DNA from: UBA2779 sp965232165
Lineage (GTDB): Bacteria > Spirochaetota > Spirochaetia > DSM-2461
Length of the DNA: 64,000 nucleotides
Direction of reading: 5' to 3'
Assembly (NCBI GenBank): GCA_965232165.1
Contig: CBDDOY010000001.1
Location: 310,001 to 374,000 of the forward strand
Positions 1 to 8,420 of this stretch are shown here, one piece after another. A program made the position numbers and the translations under genes. The notes beneath the pieces were generated by a model that did no database searches, was not told the origin of the DNA, and was given only the letters and a program-made list of their open reading frames with translations. Every line of letters begins with the position of its first letter. Position 1 is the stretch's first letter.

Positions 1-3000
1 GAGTGGCGAAAGACAGGCCATAGAGCATGGTCCAGGCAAAGGCTTTCCAGTACTCCGCCGATTCGCTGCCAAAGACCATTCTGAACTCATGGATATCGAA
101 GCTCACTCCCACTGCCATCGGCAACAAGGCAAGGACAGTGGTTAAGGCGGTGAGGAGAACTGGCCGCAGGCGTGTACTGCCGGCCAACACCACTGCTTCA
201 CGCCAAGGTGTATTCTGACGTATCAATTTATGTGTGTAGTCCACCAGGACGATGCAGTTGTTCACGGCCACTCCCGCAAGGGCTATTGAGCCTATCCCTG
301 ACATGATGATGACGAAGTTCTGGCCGACTAGCTGACCACCGATGGCGAATCCCCACATCACGCCGCCGAGACTCAGGAATACGGCATAGATGATGATGAA
401 GGGATCAACCAGGGAGTTGAACTGAGCGATCAGGACGATGATGATGAGGAATATCGCTACGATAAAAGCCTGTATCAAAAAAGTGGTGGATTCGGCACGA
501 GTATCGGTTCCTGCACCGCTGCCAATCTCATATCCAGGCGGGAGTGTTGCTTTTAGGTCTGTAACTTTGGCGGCCACGGCCATGGTTATTTCGCTCCGCT
601 CTTCATTTCCAGGATTGAAGTTTGCCGCCACATTCACCGCCCGATTGAGGTTGCGCCGTTTGATGACACTCAAACTTGACTGCGGTACGATTTCGGCGAT
701 GGCGCTCAGGGGAATTCGCCGTCTGTCCATGGAAATCACATTGATGTTGCGGAGCATTTGCAGGGAATCACGGGTGTCGTCGCTATATCGCAGCATGATG
801 TCGTACTCCTCATCGCCGTAACGAAAGGTGCTGATCTTGGAACCGGTGATCGCGGTCCTGATGGTGCCGGCCACCTGAGATGTATTTAATCCATAGTAGG
901 CCGCCCGCTGTCTGTCGATATTGACGGCAATTTCGGGAAGATTCGCCTCGTAATCGCTATCGATGAGTTTGAATGCTTCCTTGTAAAGGGTGAGGATGTC
1001 TATGAGCTGATCGGCGATACGGCCGATTATTTCATAATCATCACCGCGAACCTCATAGGATATATCGTCTCCGGCAGGGGGACCGGAGTTGTTTTCTCTC
1101 ACCTTGACGATGGCCCCGGTGATGAGCCGCTCCAGGGTGTTCTGAAGCTGCTTCACCGATGATGCTCCGGGTATTTCCCTCTCTGCATAAGGTTTGAAGG
1201 TGATGATCACTTCCCCGCGGCTGCTTTCCACATTACTCGCAGAACGCCCGGAAATGGCCTCATAGCTCTTCATCGACATCTTTATTATGGGAATGGCCTT
1301 CTCCACTTCAGCGATGATGAGATCGGTGCGGTCAATGGGAGTTCCTTGGGGAGCTTTGATGTCTATCCGTGCCTGTTCGGGGTCTATATCTGGAAAGAAG
1401 ATGACTTCAGCCGCAAATATGCCATAGGTGACAAATCCGGCGATTACTATGATGGACACCGAAACAACCGTTAAAAATCCATGTGATGTGCAGTGCTTGA
1501 GAATGCGGGTGTATCCGTTCTGAATGCGGGTAAAAACTACACCGCTGTTTCCCTCCCGCTTCACCTTCAGAAAACTCGCACAGAAGGTGGGATTAATAGT
1601 CAGGGCGACAACGAGGGAAGAGGCAAGAACAACGATGACCGTCTTGGGGAGGTAGCTCATAAATTCTCCCATCATTCCCGGCATGAAGATGATGGGAAAA
1701 AAGGCCAGCAGGGTAGTAAGGGTACTCGCCGCAACGGGCGCCGCCACTTCTTTGGTTCCGTCAATGGCGGCATCAATACGGGTTTTTCCCATGGCCTGGT
1801 GGCGGTAGATGTTTTCGACGATGACTATCCCATTGTCTACCAGCATTCCCAGGGCGATGATCAGGCTGAACAGAACCACCATGTTGAGGGTGATTCCCAT
1901 AAGCTGGAGTATGAAAAATGACAGCAGCATTGAGAAGGGAATGGCCATGGACACAAATAGACTGTTGCGAAACCCTAGGAAGAATAAGGTAACCAAGAGA
2001 ACAAGGACGAATCCAGAAAACATGTTGTTCTCGAGATCGGCGACCATTTCACGGATGTAGCGGCTCTCGTCGTAGACGATGTATACCTCGGTGCCTTTGG
2101 GCAATGTCGGGGTAAGTTCCTCGATTTTGGCCTGGGCGGCATCGGCTAATTCTAAGACATTTTCTCCTATGCGTTTTGTGATGTTCAGTGTTATCGCCGA
2201 TTCTCCATTCAGGCGGGAGATGGTTTTTCGTTTAGTATCCTGAAATTTCACCCGTGCAAGTTTTTCCAGCGGCACACTCACCCCGCTGCCGCCTTTTACC
2301 ATGATTTTGCCGAAATGGTGCACATCGGTGATCTCTCCTGTCACCGCAATAGAGTAATTCTTCTCCGAGTTCTCCAGGACGCCGCCGGGAATGGTTACGT
2401 GTTCCTGGGTGATGGCGTTCTTCACATCATCGACAGCCACCTCATAAGACCCCATCTGGTAGGGATCTAATTCGATGGCCAGTTCCCGTTCGGGTTTCCC
2501 TGCGATGGAGACTTCGAGCACCCCGGTCAATCGCTTGAGTTCATCGCGAATATCCTCGGCTGCCGTGGTGATTACTTCGACACCGTCAGGGTGGGTGAGC
2601 ACGGCGGTAAAGATCGGCCAGTCTGATATATTTACCTCCCTGACATTGGGTTCATCGGCATCGTCTGGAAGATTTGCCACAGCGATATCCACCCTGTCTT
2701 TGGTTCGGCGCAACGCTTCTTCTACAGCGACATCTGCGGTGAACTCTGCCGTTACCACCGAGATGTTCTGACGGCTCTGACTGGTGAGTTCACTAAGACC
2801 GTTCATCCCTTCAAGCTCGGTTTCAATCGGTTCGGTAACCAATGATTCTATGTCTTTTGCCGATACCCCGATGTAGGAGGTCGTAACGATGATATAGGGG
2901 ATTTTGATGTCTGGAGAGGTTTCTCGCGGCAGTGTCGCGTAGGAGATTGCCCCAAGAATTATGATGAGAGCCGAAAGGGAAAACACCGCCATGTGTTTGC

Positions 3001-3019
3001 TGATGAAGAGTCGGATCAT
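1..3019 (-). CDS. RND-family efflux transporter (AcrB/MdtC-like), C-terminus cut by window edge
   Basis: Inner-membrane proton-driven pump of the hydrophobe/amphiphile efflux RND class. I translated the minus strand from ATG at 3019, which opens MIRLFISKHMAVFSLSAL (first transmembrane helix). The reading frame stays open to base 1, about 1006 residues, so only a few tens of residues are missing. Visible family marks are the LPRETSPDIKIPYI segment after helix 1, the helix-4 proton-relay region GMLVDNGIVIVEN near residue 393, and the second half repeat with NFVIIMSGIGSIALAGVAVNN. It starts 13 bases after the stop of the membrane-fusion lipoprotein gene, so the two form an operon; an outer-membrane channel would complete the pump but is not seen. 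Substrate cannot be read from sequence. Confidence 0.93.
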   Translation of the reverse strand, partial: MIRLFISKHMAVFSLSALIIILGAISYATLPRETSPDIKIPYIIVTTSYIGVSAKDIESLVTEPIETELEGMNGLSELTSQSRQNISVVTAEFTADVAVEEALRRTKDRVDIAVANLPDDADEPNVREVNISDWPIFTAVLTHPDGVEVITTAAEDIRDELKRLTGVLEVSIAGKPERELAIELDPYQMGSYEVAVDDVKNAITQEHVTIPGGVLENSEKNYSIAVTGEITDVHHFGKIMVKGGSGVSVPLEKLARVKFQDTKRKTISRLNGESAITLNITKRIGENVLELADAAQAKIEELTPTLPKGTEVYIVYDESRYIREMVADLENNMFSGFVLVLLVTLFFLGFRNSLFVSMAIPFSMLLSFFILQLMGITLNMVVLFSLIIALGMLVDNGIVIVENIYRHQAMGKTRIDAAIDGTKEVAAPVAASTLTTLLAFFPIIFMPGMMGEFMSYLPKTVIVVLASSLVVALTINPTFCASFLKVKREGNSGVVFTRIQNGYTRILKHCTSHGFLTVVSVSIIVIAGFVTYGIFAAEVIFFPDIDPEQARIDIKAPQGTPIDRTDLIIAEVEKAIPIIKMSMKSYEAISGRSASNVESSRGEVIITFKPYAEREIPGASSVKQLQNTLERLITGAIVKVRENNSGPPAGDDISYEVRGDDYEIIGRIADQLIDILTLYKEAFKLIDSDYEANLPEIAVNIDRQRAAYYGLNTSQVAGTIRTAITGSKISTFRYGDEEYDIMLRYSDDTRDSLQMLRNINVISMDRRRIPLSAIAEIVPQSSLSVIKRRNLNRAVNVAANFNPGNEERSEITMAVAAKVTDLKATLPPGYEIGSGAGTDTRAESTTFLIQAFIVAIFLIIIVLIAQFNSLVDPFIIIYAVFLSLGGVMWGFAIGGQLVGQNFVIIMSGIGSIALAGVAVNNCIVLVDYTHKLIRQNTPWREAVVLAGSTRLRPVLLTALTTVLALLPMAVGVSFDIHEFRMVFGSESAEYWKAFAWTMLYGLSFAT

Positions 3020-3031
3020 ATCAGATTCCAG

Positions 3032-4279
3032 CTAATTATGTATTTCAATCAACTCACCATCGGCGAGGCGGTTGAAGCCTTCTGTCACCACAAGATCATC
3101 GGCGAAGAGACCACTCTCGATAACCGTTCGGGTATCACTGGCCACACCTATTTTGACGAAGGCTTCATGGGCAGTGCCATCCCGGACAACAAAGACATAG
3201 CTTCCGTCACTGCGGGTAAGAACCGCCCGGGACGGGACAGAGATGGTGTTGGGATATTGCCGAAGAGCTAATCGGACTCGGGCCGTTTGCCCCGACAGAA
3301 TCACCGCATCGGGGTTGTCAACCACCACTGTTACCTCATAACTCAAGGAACGCTGGGAACGCGCCCGTGCAAACCCTGTTGGAGTGCCAATGAAAACATG
3401 GCCTGGATATGCCGTGAAGACAACTTCGGCATTTTCCAGTTCCCTTACGCCCATGATGTCGGCTTCCGGTACATCGACGGTTATACGGATGCGTCTAAGA
3501 TCGGCAATATCAAAGGTGGGGTCTCCAGAATCGAGATAGCCGTAGGGGTCTATATACCGGCGAACAACGGTGCCGGAGATCGGCGTTATCGCCAAAGCCG
3601 AATCCCGCTCCCTCTTCGCTTCAAGCAGTGCTGATTGTGACTTCAGCCAGGCCAAGTGCGCCTGGTCCACTTTGAGCTGAAACGAGTTTCCCTCGTTGAG
3701 AAATCGCTGTTCCCGTTGGAAGGTTTCCAAGGCCAGCCTTTCGTTGAGCACTGCGGTCTCATAGCTTCTGTTGACCTTTTCCGGATCAATCTCAGCAAGG
3801 GATTGCCCAACCCTGACGGTATCGCCTTCATTGGCGAAAACCCGGGCGACCTGGCCTTCCATATCGGCCTTAAGGGACACTTCCAAGATGCCGCGGGCTT
3901 CACCGAGATACTCCCCATATACAATGAAAGTTCCCGAGCGAACGGCTTCCGCTCGGACTGTTACCCGACGCTCTTCGACCGGCTCTCCTGCCCGGGGGCC
4001 GGAATCGCCTGTACGATTTGGGGAACGGGAACACCCGCCGATTAATGCTATGACAAGACATACTATTATGGGCACCTCTAAAAAACCCCATTTAGTTCTT
4101 GACTCGAACTTTTCCGCCGCTACTGCGTTGTCAAAATGCTCACGTAGCCCAGTTGCGCTCTGCTTTTGCCGCCTTGTATCGACAAAAAATTTCTTCGTCA
4201 ATTTCCTAAAGCTGTTTCTTAGAGGTGCCCTTATGAATTTAGGCTTTGTCACTTCTTCCTCAACTTGCAGTGTCATCAT
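3032..4279 (-). CDS. Efflux periplasmic adaptor (membrane-fusion) lipoprotein with a MITE in its signal peptide
   Basis: HlyD/AcrA-type adaptor that links the RND pump to an outer-membrane channel. The lipoyl/barrel-sandwich halves (GILEVSLKADMEGQVARVF and ITPISGTVVRRYIDPYG) flank a coiled-coil hairpin, followed by beta-barrel and membrane-proximal domains. The 415-codon frame from ATG 4279 reads MMTLQVEEEVTKPKFI, then about 54 residues encoded by a family-A MITE (4070-4230), then IVCLVIALIGGC with a lipobox Cys near residue 83. Removing the element and one TSD restores KPKFIIVCLVIALIGGC, a normal lipoprotein signal, so ATG 4279 was the native start. Today translation may use ATG 4279, giving a very long n-region, or an in-frame GTG at 4075 inside the element end (347 residues). 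Whether it is still exported is unknown. Confidence 0.9.
   Translation of the reverse strand: MMTLQVEEEVTKPKFIRAPLRNSFRKLTKKFFVDTRRQKQSATGLREHFDNAVAAEKFESRTKWGFLEVPIIVCLVIALIGGCSRSPNRTGDSGPRAGEPVEERRVTVRAEAVRSGTFIVYGEYLGEARGILEVSLKADMEGQVARVFANEGDTVRVGQSLAEIDPEKVNRSYETAVLNERLALETFQREQRFLNEGNSFQLKVDQAHLAWLKSQSALLEAKRERDSALAITPISGTVVRRYIDPYGYLDSGDPTFDIADLRRIRITVDVPEADIMGVRELENAEVVFTAYPGHVFIGTPTGFARARSQRSLSYEVTVVVDNPDAVILSGQTARVRLALRQYPNTISVPSRAVLTRSDGSYVFVVRDGTAHEAFVKIGVASDTRTVIESGLFADDLVVTEGFNRLADGELIEIHN
4070..4230 (+). mobile_element. Family-A MITE, copy 1 (161 bp, TSD TTAT)
   Basis: Bounded by GGGCACCTCT and its inverse AGAGGTGCCC, with TTAT repeated on both sides. No coding capacity for a transposase. 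It lies in frame inside the signal peptide of the efflux adaptor gene on the minus strand. Confidence 0.93.
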
Positions 4280-4303
4280 TTAGACTAATGGGCACCTAGT
4301 CAT

Positions 4304-4332
4304 AGTAGAATCAAATTCCTGCATCCTGTCAA
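4304..4332 (-). promoter_or_regulatory. Likely sigma-70 promoter of the efflux operon
   Basis: On the minus strand a consensus -35 TTGACA (4332-4327) is followed after 17 bases by TCTACT (4309-4304); TACTAT (4307-4302) is an alternative -10 at 19 bases. It sits about 25 bases upstream of ATG 4279, which supports that codon as the original start. The 62-codon frame over 4280-4468 overlaps it and is not called as a gene. Confidence 0.55.
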
Positions 4333-4482
4333 TACATTTAGAATGATTCGATTTCCTTGGATACTGGCATGAAGTTTTCACCAAATCAACAAAATAACCA
4401 TCCCATGCCGCTGCCGCGAGCCGTGCCGTTCCGAAAATCAGGCTGAGCATCGTGACGGCCTTCCTCATAGAGATAGATTATA

Positions 4483-4645
4483 GGGCACCTCCAAAAAACC
4501 CATTTAGTTCTTGACTCGATCTTTTCCGCCGCTACTGCGTTGTCAAAATACTCAACTAAGCCCAGCTACGCCCTTAGCTTTTGCCGCCTTGTATCGACAA
4601 AAAATTTCTTCGTCAATTTCCTAAAGCTGTTTTTTAGAAGTGCCC
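4483..4645 (+). mobile_element. Family-A MITE, copy 2 (163 bp, TSD TATA)
   Basis: Same orientation as copy 1, 252 bases away. Ends GGGCACCTCC and AGAAGTGCCC each carry a change from the consensus, so this copy is slightly decayed. TATA flanks both ends. It lies upstream of the efflux promoter and may have separated it from upstream control sites. Confidence 0.92.
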
Positions 4646-4660
4646 TATAGGCAATGATTC

Positions 4661-4691
4661 ACTCATCCAACATGAGTAAACAAAAGTTTAC
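4661..4691. promoter_or_regulatory. Two overlapping inverted repeats, possible operator
   Basis: ACTCAT-N5-ATGAGT (4661-4677) overlaps GTAAAC-AAAA-GTTTAC (4676-4691). Both have perfect arms and sit in the non-coding gap between the efflux operon and the MEMO gene. No regulator gene is adjacent, and MITE copy 2 separates them from the efflux promoter. Confidence 0.35.
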
Positions 4692-5080
4692 CCATTGTTA
4701 AGGCATCATTAAAAAAACTACAGTGAAAATACGTATGCTAGCGAGGGCGGGCAAACTCTCGATGCCGAATCCCAGTGAAATTTCATGAGTGCCCCGAAGC
4801 TTAGTGGCAAATAACCGCTTGCTAGTGCGTATAGTTTAGTGCGAAAACGAATTATCAGGGTATATTTGCATTTTCTCTGCCCCGTCTTGCTCCAATTCCG
4901 GCGCTATAGGGCTGAATAACGGACCACTGCATCAATTCCATCCACGGCAGTCTGCAATGATGCCCGGTGCGATCAGTTTGTTAATTTTTTTCCTGACAAT
5001 ATTTTAAGCAGACCCGAAAAGGCCCGGACCACGGCGAATTCACCTTATGGAAACAACCACATTCTTCTGGGCACTATAAA
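4692..5080. other. Non-coding stretch, nothing recognised
   Basis: No frame here has plausible codon structure or a recognisable product. It lies between the inverted repeats and repeat B1. Confidence 0.5.
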
Positions 5081-5210
5081 AAATTCAATATATGGGCGCT
5101 CCCCCTCGGGTCGGGCTTTTCACTCCAATGCCTTCTTCTGGCAGCCTGCCTCCCGGCTCATTGCCAATCGCCGGAGGGGCAGCCAGCGGCATTTCCGTTT
5201 CAATCCCTTG
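5081..5210 (+). repeat. Family-B intergenic repeat, copy B1
   Basis: Begins with AT-rich CAATATATGGGCG, continues through CTCGGGTCGGGCTTTTC, GGCTCATTGCCAATCGCC and GGCATTTCCG, and ends CAATCCCTTG. It lies just after the 3' end of the minus-strand MEMO gene. Other copies are at 13.8, 26.1, 26.4, 30.9, 45.5, 49.9 and 55.6 kb. Confidence 0.9.
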
Positions 5211-5288
5211 TCTATTGTCACTTCAGGATACTATCTAAAAAACAGCTTCAGAACATTGACGGAGAGATATTTCAGAGTGCCGATAAGC

Positions 5289-6116
5289 CTACTCCCAAAC
5301 TAACCCGGCATAACCGACGAATGAGTCATCCGGCCATACATCCCGGCTTGTCGCATAGCTCAGCACCCTGCCCCTGTTAGCGCCTAGAAATTTTGCGTAA
5401 CTCATCGCTGCGACAGCCCCGCCGCTGGAGCATGCGGTTTTTTCAAAATTGGCCCTTCGCAAGGCATCCTCTCCATCGAAATCAAGCAAAGCCTCCAGCA
5501 TGCGTCGGTCCCTCTTGCCCACCCATTCCACAGGATTCCCCAAAGATTCCTGTGGAACGAACCCATATCGAGGACCATAGTGGGTCAGATCGGTGGATCC
5601 TAGAACAGCCAATCGGCGATGTGTATCCTTCGCCGCTTCGGCAAGTTTTCCGCCGAAATCGATGGCTCTGCTATCGGCGGGAACTCGCCACGCCGCCCAT
5701 TTCACGTCAGGTTTCAGGCAAAGTGCCAAGGCCATGACCACTTCCACCGTATTATCGGCATCTCTTTCCTCAATGAATCTCTCTGTTATGGTCTGCTCAA
5801 GGCTCTCTGCCAACATCTCATCCATGAAATAGGAGCCGGTCGGGGTAATCCATTCATCGTAATGATATGAAATAAATGGCCCGCCGGGCGGGTTGTGGCC
5901 ACCGAGAACCACGATGGTATCGATATCAGAAGAAAGTCCATTGACAACTTGAGCGATGATGGATCCACAGAAAGACCATCCGGCGTGAGGAACGACTCCC
6001 GCATGGGCATATCCCGGCGGGATACCGGTAATCCAATCCCCAATCATTCGCTCTAATTCACTTTTTGAATTCGGATACCAGCCATCTGATAAAAGTCTTC
6101 TTCGGATATTCAACAA
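5289..6116 (-). CDS. MEMO-family protein (AmmeMemoRadiSam system protein B)
   Basis: The 275-residue protein matches the MEMO1/AmmeMemoRadiSam-B fold related to extradiol dioxygenases. Motifs include VVPHAGWSFCG near residue 42, VLGGHNPPGG, LGSTDLTHYGPRYGF near 170 (metal-site His region), KRDRRMLEALL, and ACSSGGAVAAM near 230. In many bacteria this protein is encoded beside an AMMECR1 protein and a radical SAM enzyme; neither partner is in this window. The reaction is not established for bacterial members. It is divergent from the next plus-strand operon, with the start codons about 30 bases apart. Confidence 0.9.
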   Translation of the reverse strand: MLNIRRRLLSDGWYPNSKSELERMIGDWITGIPPGYAHAGVVPHAGWSFCGSIIAQVVNGLSSDIDTIVVLGGHNPPGGPFISYHYDEWITPTGSYFMDEMLAESLEQTITERFIEERDADNTVEVVMALALCLKPDVKWAAWRVPADSRAIDFGGKLAEAAKDTHRRLAVLGSTDLTHYGPRYGFVPQESLGNPVEWVGKRDRRMLEALLDFDGEDALRRANFEKTACSSGGAVAAMSYAKFLGANRGRVLSYATSRDVWPDDSFVGYAGLVWE

Positions 6117-6145
6117 AACCTCCTAATCTTTATATAATAGCATTC

Positions 6146-7213
6146 ATGAAAAAAACCTTCGCGATAGTATACACAGTTTCCGTCCTGACTGCATTACTCG
6201 GTGTCATCGGTTATCTCGCCTGGGATGCCTACAAAGTCAGAACGGCCCGTATGTCGGATTTTGCCCTTCGAACCAATGAGTACACAAACCGCCTAAGTGA
6301 ATCGCTCATTGCAGAACGGGATATCGAAAAAGAAGTTGAACTCGCCAAGAAGCTGCTCAGCGAGGATGCTTCTTTAATCGCAATCCAAGTGATTTCCCTG
6401 GATGACGGCCTGCGGTTAAGCACCGTGAAGCCCATTGCTCAGGATTTCAAATCCCAGTCCATCATGGATTCTGATAAATTCGACGGATTACTCCAGCTTC
6501 AGTATCAAGTAATCTATCAATCAATGCGCGTAAGCGGCATGCCCGGACTACGCGCTTATTTTGTCGGCGCCAACCTTAGCACCGGGGAAATACGTCAGTA
6601 TCTATTGATCATTCTTGTCACAGCAGGAGGACTGTTTATCCTAACCATCGTAATCATCCTCCTCAAACCAACACGATCTCACGGGGCTGAACGTGAAACC
6701 GCAGATGAGGTGATACAAGAAGATGCACCGGAACTGCCCTTTGATGATGATGGCATCGGAGATTTCGATATGAATGCTGCTGCAACACCCCAGACAAACG
6801 ACTCAACCAGTATCAGCAGATTCGACTTCCTTGAAAAACTGGAGATGGAGCTTGTCGATGCCGAATCACTCAATCAAGACCTTTCTTTGCAGTTAATTCG
6901 CTTAGCAGAAGGAGATATCGACGAGATTAAGGAAGTCTATCACCGAAATTATCACATATTCGCAGTCGAAGAAAAATGGATAGGTGTAATTGCCCCGGCT
7001 GCAAATTTGGACACCGCATTGGAGAAGGCCAAGAACCTCATTGTCGGAATGCCAAACGGACGAATCGGCATCACCTCCAGAAACAATCGTTATATCGATG
7101 CCATCGCTTTAGTGAATGAAGCCGAGAAGGCCCTGTTGAAGACAGACTCGGCGAGTCCGATTGTGGCATTCAAATCAGACCCTGTTAAGTATCAGGAATT
7201 TACCGACAACTGA
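6146..7213 (+). CDS. Membrane protein with degenerate GGDEF-like C-terminal domain
   Basis: A frame of 355 residues from ATG 6146 (MKKTFAIVYTVSVLTALLG). It has a transmembrane helix at residues 4-24, an extracytoplasmic segment of about 120 residues, a second helix (YLLIILVTAGGLFILTIVIILL) near 155-176, an acidic linker, and a C-terminal domain. That domain resembles a GGDEF fold at both ends (SRFDFLEKLEMELVDAE and GRIGITSRNNRYIDAIALVNEAEKAL, where active proteins have the AD.ALY.AK helix), but no GGDEF signature is present, so diguanylate cyclase activity is not expected. An upstream start at 6065 would overlap the MEMO gene. TATATAAT at 6131 may be a -10. First gene of the envelope operon; its stop lies in the TSD of MITE copy 3. 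Confidence 0.75.
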   Translation: MKKTFAIVYTVSVLTALLGVIGYLAWDAYKVRTARMSDFALRTNEYTNRLSESLIAERDIEKEVELAKKLLSEDASLIAIQVISLDDGLRLSTVKPIAQDFKSQSIMDSDKFDGLLQLQYQVIYQSMRVSGMPGLRAYFVGANLSTGEIRQYLLIILVTAGGLFILTIVIILLKPTRSHGAERETADEVIQEDAPELPFDDDGIGDFDMNAAATPQTNDSTSISRFDFLEKLEMELVDAESLNQDLSLQLIRLAEGDIDEIKEVYHRNYHIFAVEEKWIGVIAPAANLDTALEKAKNLIVGMPNGRIGITSRNNRYIDAIALVNEAEKALLKTDSASPIVAFKSDPVKYQEFTDN

Positions 7214-7214
7214 T

Positions 7215-7378
7215 GGGCACCTCTAAAAAACCCCATTTAGTTCTTGACTCGAACTTTTCCGCCGCTACTGCGTTGTCAAAATGCTCACGTAGCCCAGCTA
7301 CGCTTGAGCTTTTGCCGCCTTGTATCGACAAAAAATATTTCTTCGACAATTTCCTGAAGCTGTTTCTTAGAGGTGCCC
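7215..7378 (+). mobile_element. Family-A MITE, copy 3 (164 bp, TSD TGAT)
   Basis: Inserted exactly between two adjacent genes. Removing it and one TGAT leaves the upstream TGA stop one base from the next ATG, so these were close-packed genes. Its right end now places AGAGGTG seven bases before the lipoprotein ATG at 7383. Confidence 0.94.
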
Positions 7379-7382
7379 TGAT

Positions 7383-8420
7383 ATGAATCATAGTTTGAAA
7401 TTCTTTTATGCTCTGTCAATTATCGGCTTCATTCTTCTCAGCAGCTCCTGTGATGACTCCAAACTGCCTGACAGTCTATCCAGTCACGGAGAAATAAAAG
7501 AATTTCTGGCCATCGCCAATGCACGGGATGCCGATCCGGCATTACGGTATGCGGCACTGGAGCCGGTGATATCAGCAGCCAGAAAAGCCGATGAATTCGA
7601 TTGGTTATCATTCCAGCTTGGCATGGTCCTGGAAAAGAATCCCCACGATCCTTACGGGTCTTATTACCTGATGGCCATGGCGAACGGGGCAAGAAAGACC
7701 GGCTCCAACGAACTTGCATTGGATTATATGCGGCGCCTGCTGAAGAATTATCCCGATCTCACCATAAAAGGACGCTCTCTCCATCTTCTCGCCCTGGGAG
7801 AAATCGCCCTTCATACAGATGATCCGCGCAAGGCCATAGCCGCAAGAGAAGCAATGCAGCGCCAGTTCCCCGATCAAATTGATATGGGAAGAAATCTATA
7901 TTATCTGGCTGCTGAGTATAAGAAAATAGGGGCATGGGAGAGAATGCTGAGTTGTTATGAAGATTTTCTCAATTATCCGAAGGCCATTATACCCGGTATT
8001 CCAGACGCACATTCCAGTGTAATTGATGCCTTAAGATTTCACATCAGCAATAAAACGTGGACCGCAGCCAGTCTCGATGACTTGGTTAATACGATCAAAT
8101 ACGCAATCCGGACACAAAATGCCGCGCTGTTGAAACGCTATCAATCGGACAATTTCTTCTTCATGAACTGGACTCAGGATACAACAGATTTATTTACGCA
8201 CATACCTATGAATCTGGCAACGTTCTTAACGGGCAGGGTGCGATTTCGTGGCGAGTTGGACGATTATTCCAATGATAGGGAAGCCTTTCTGTGGACGGCC
8301 GGCTGGACATGGAAAATACCAACTTGGTATCTTTATTTCCGCAAGATAGACTATCCGGTGAATCCGGAGATAAACGGACGATGGGAATGGGCCGGTATAT
8401 ACTTCGGCGAACGGCTCTAA
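7383..8420 (+). CDS. TPR-like lipoprotein, function unknown
   Basis: 345 residues with a lipoprotein signal peptide (FYALSIIGFILLSSSC; lipobox LSSSC, Cys near 23). The body is helical with tetratricopeptide-like units (DPYGSYYLMAMANGARKTG, LALDYMRRLLKNYPDL, LLALGEIALHTDDPRKAIA, NLYYLAAEYKKIGAWERML). The C-terminal third (TFLTGRVRFRGELDD, GWTWKIPTWYLYFRKI, GRWEWAGIYFGERL) resembles a small beta domain. It is followed with a 40-base overlap by the transglycosylase gene, suggesting a cell-wall role. The apparent ribosome-binding site is contributed by the MITE end. I do not recognise a named family. Confidence 0.8.
   Translation: MNHSLKFFYALSIIGFILLSSSCDDSKLPDSLSSHGEIKEFLAIANARDADPALRYAALEPVISAARKADEFDWLSFQLGMVLEKNPHDPYGSYYLMAMANGARKTGSNELALDYMRRLLKNYPDLTIKGRSLHLLALGEIALHTDDPRKAIAAREAMQRQFPDQIDMGRNLYYLAAEYKKIGAWERMLSCYEDFLNYPKAIIPGIPDAHSSVIDALRFHISNKTWTAASLDDLVNTIKYAIRTQNAALLKRYQSDNFFFMNWTQDTTDLFTHIPMNLATFLTGRVRFRGELDDYSNDREAFLWTAGWTWKIPTWYLYFRKIDYPVNPEINGRWEWAGIYFGERL

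Noticed and set aside
438..2771. Plus-strand frames across the RND gene
   Set aside because: They are antisense shadows of a clear RND transporter on the minus strand, which itself runs off the window.
4288..4297. GGGCACCTAG near MITE copy 1, possible extra element end
   Set aside because: Only eight bases match the terminus; too short to separate from chance.
4280..4468. 62-codon minus-strand frame between two MITEs
   Set aside because: It overlaps a good promoter for the efflux operon, has no ribosome-binding site and no recognisable sequence.
7200..7391. 63-codon minus frame through MITE copy 3
   Set aside because: It is the MITE's own stop-free frame with no independent gene features.
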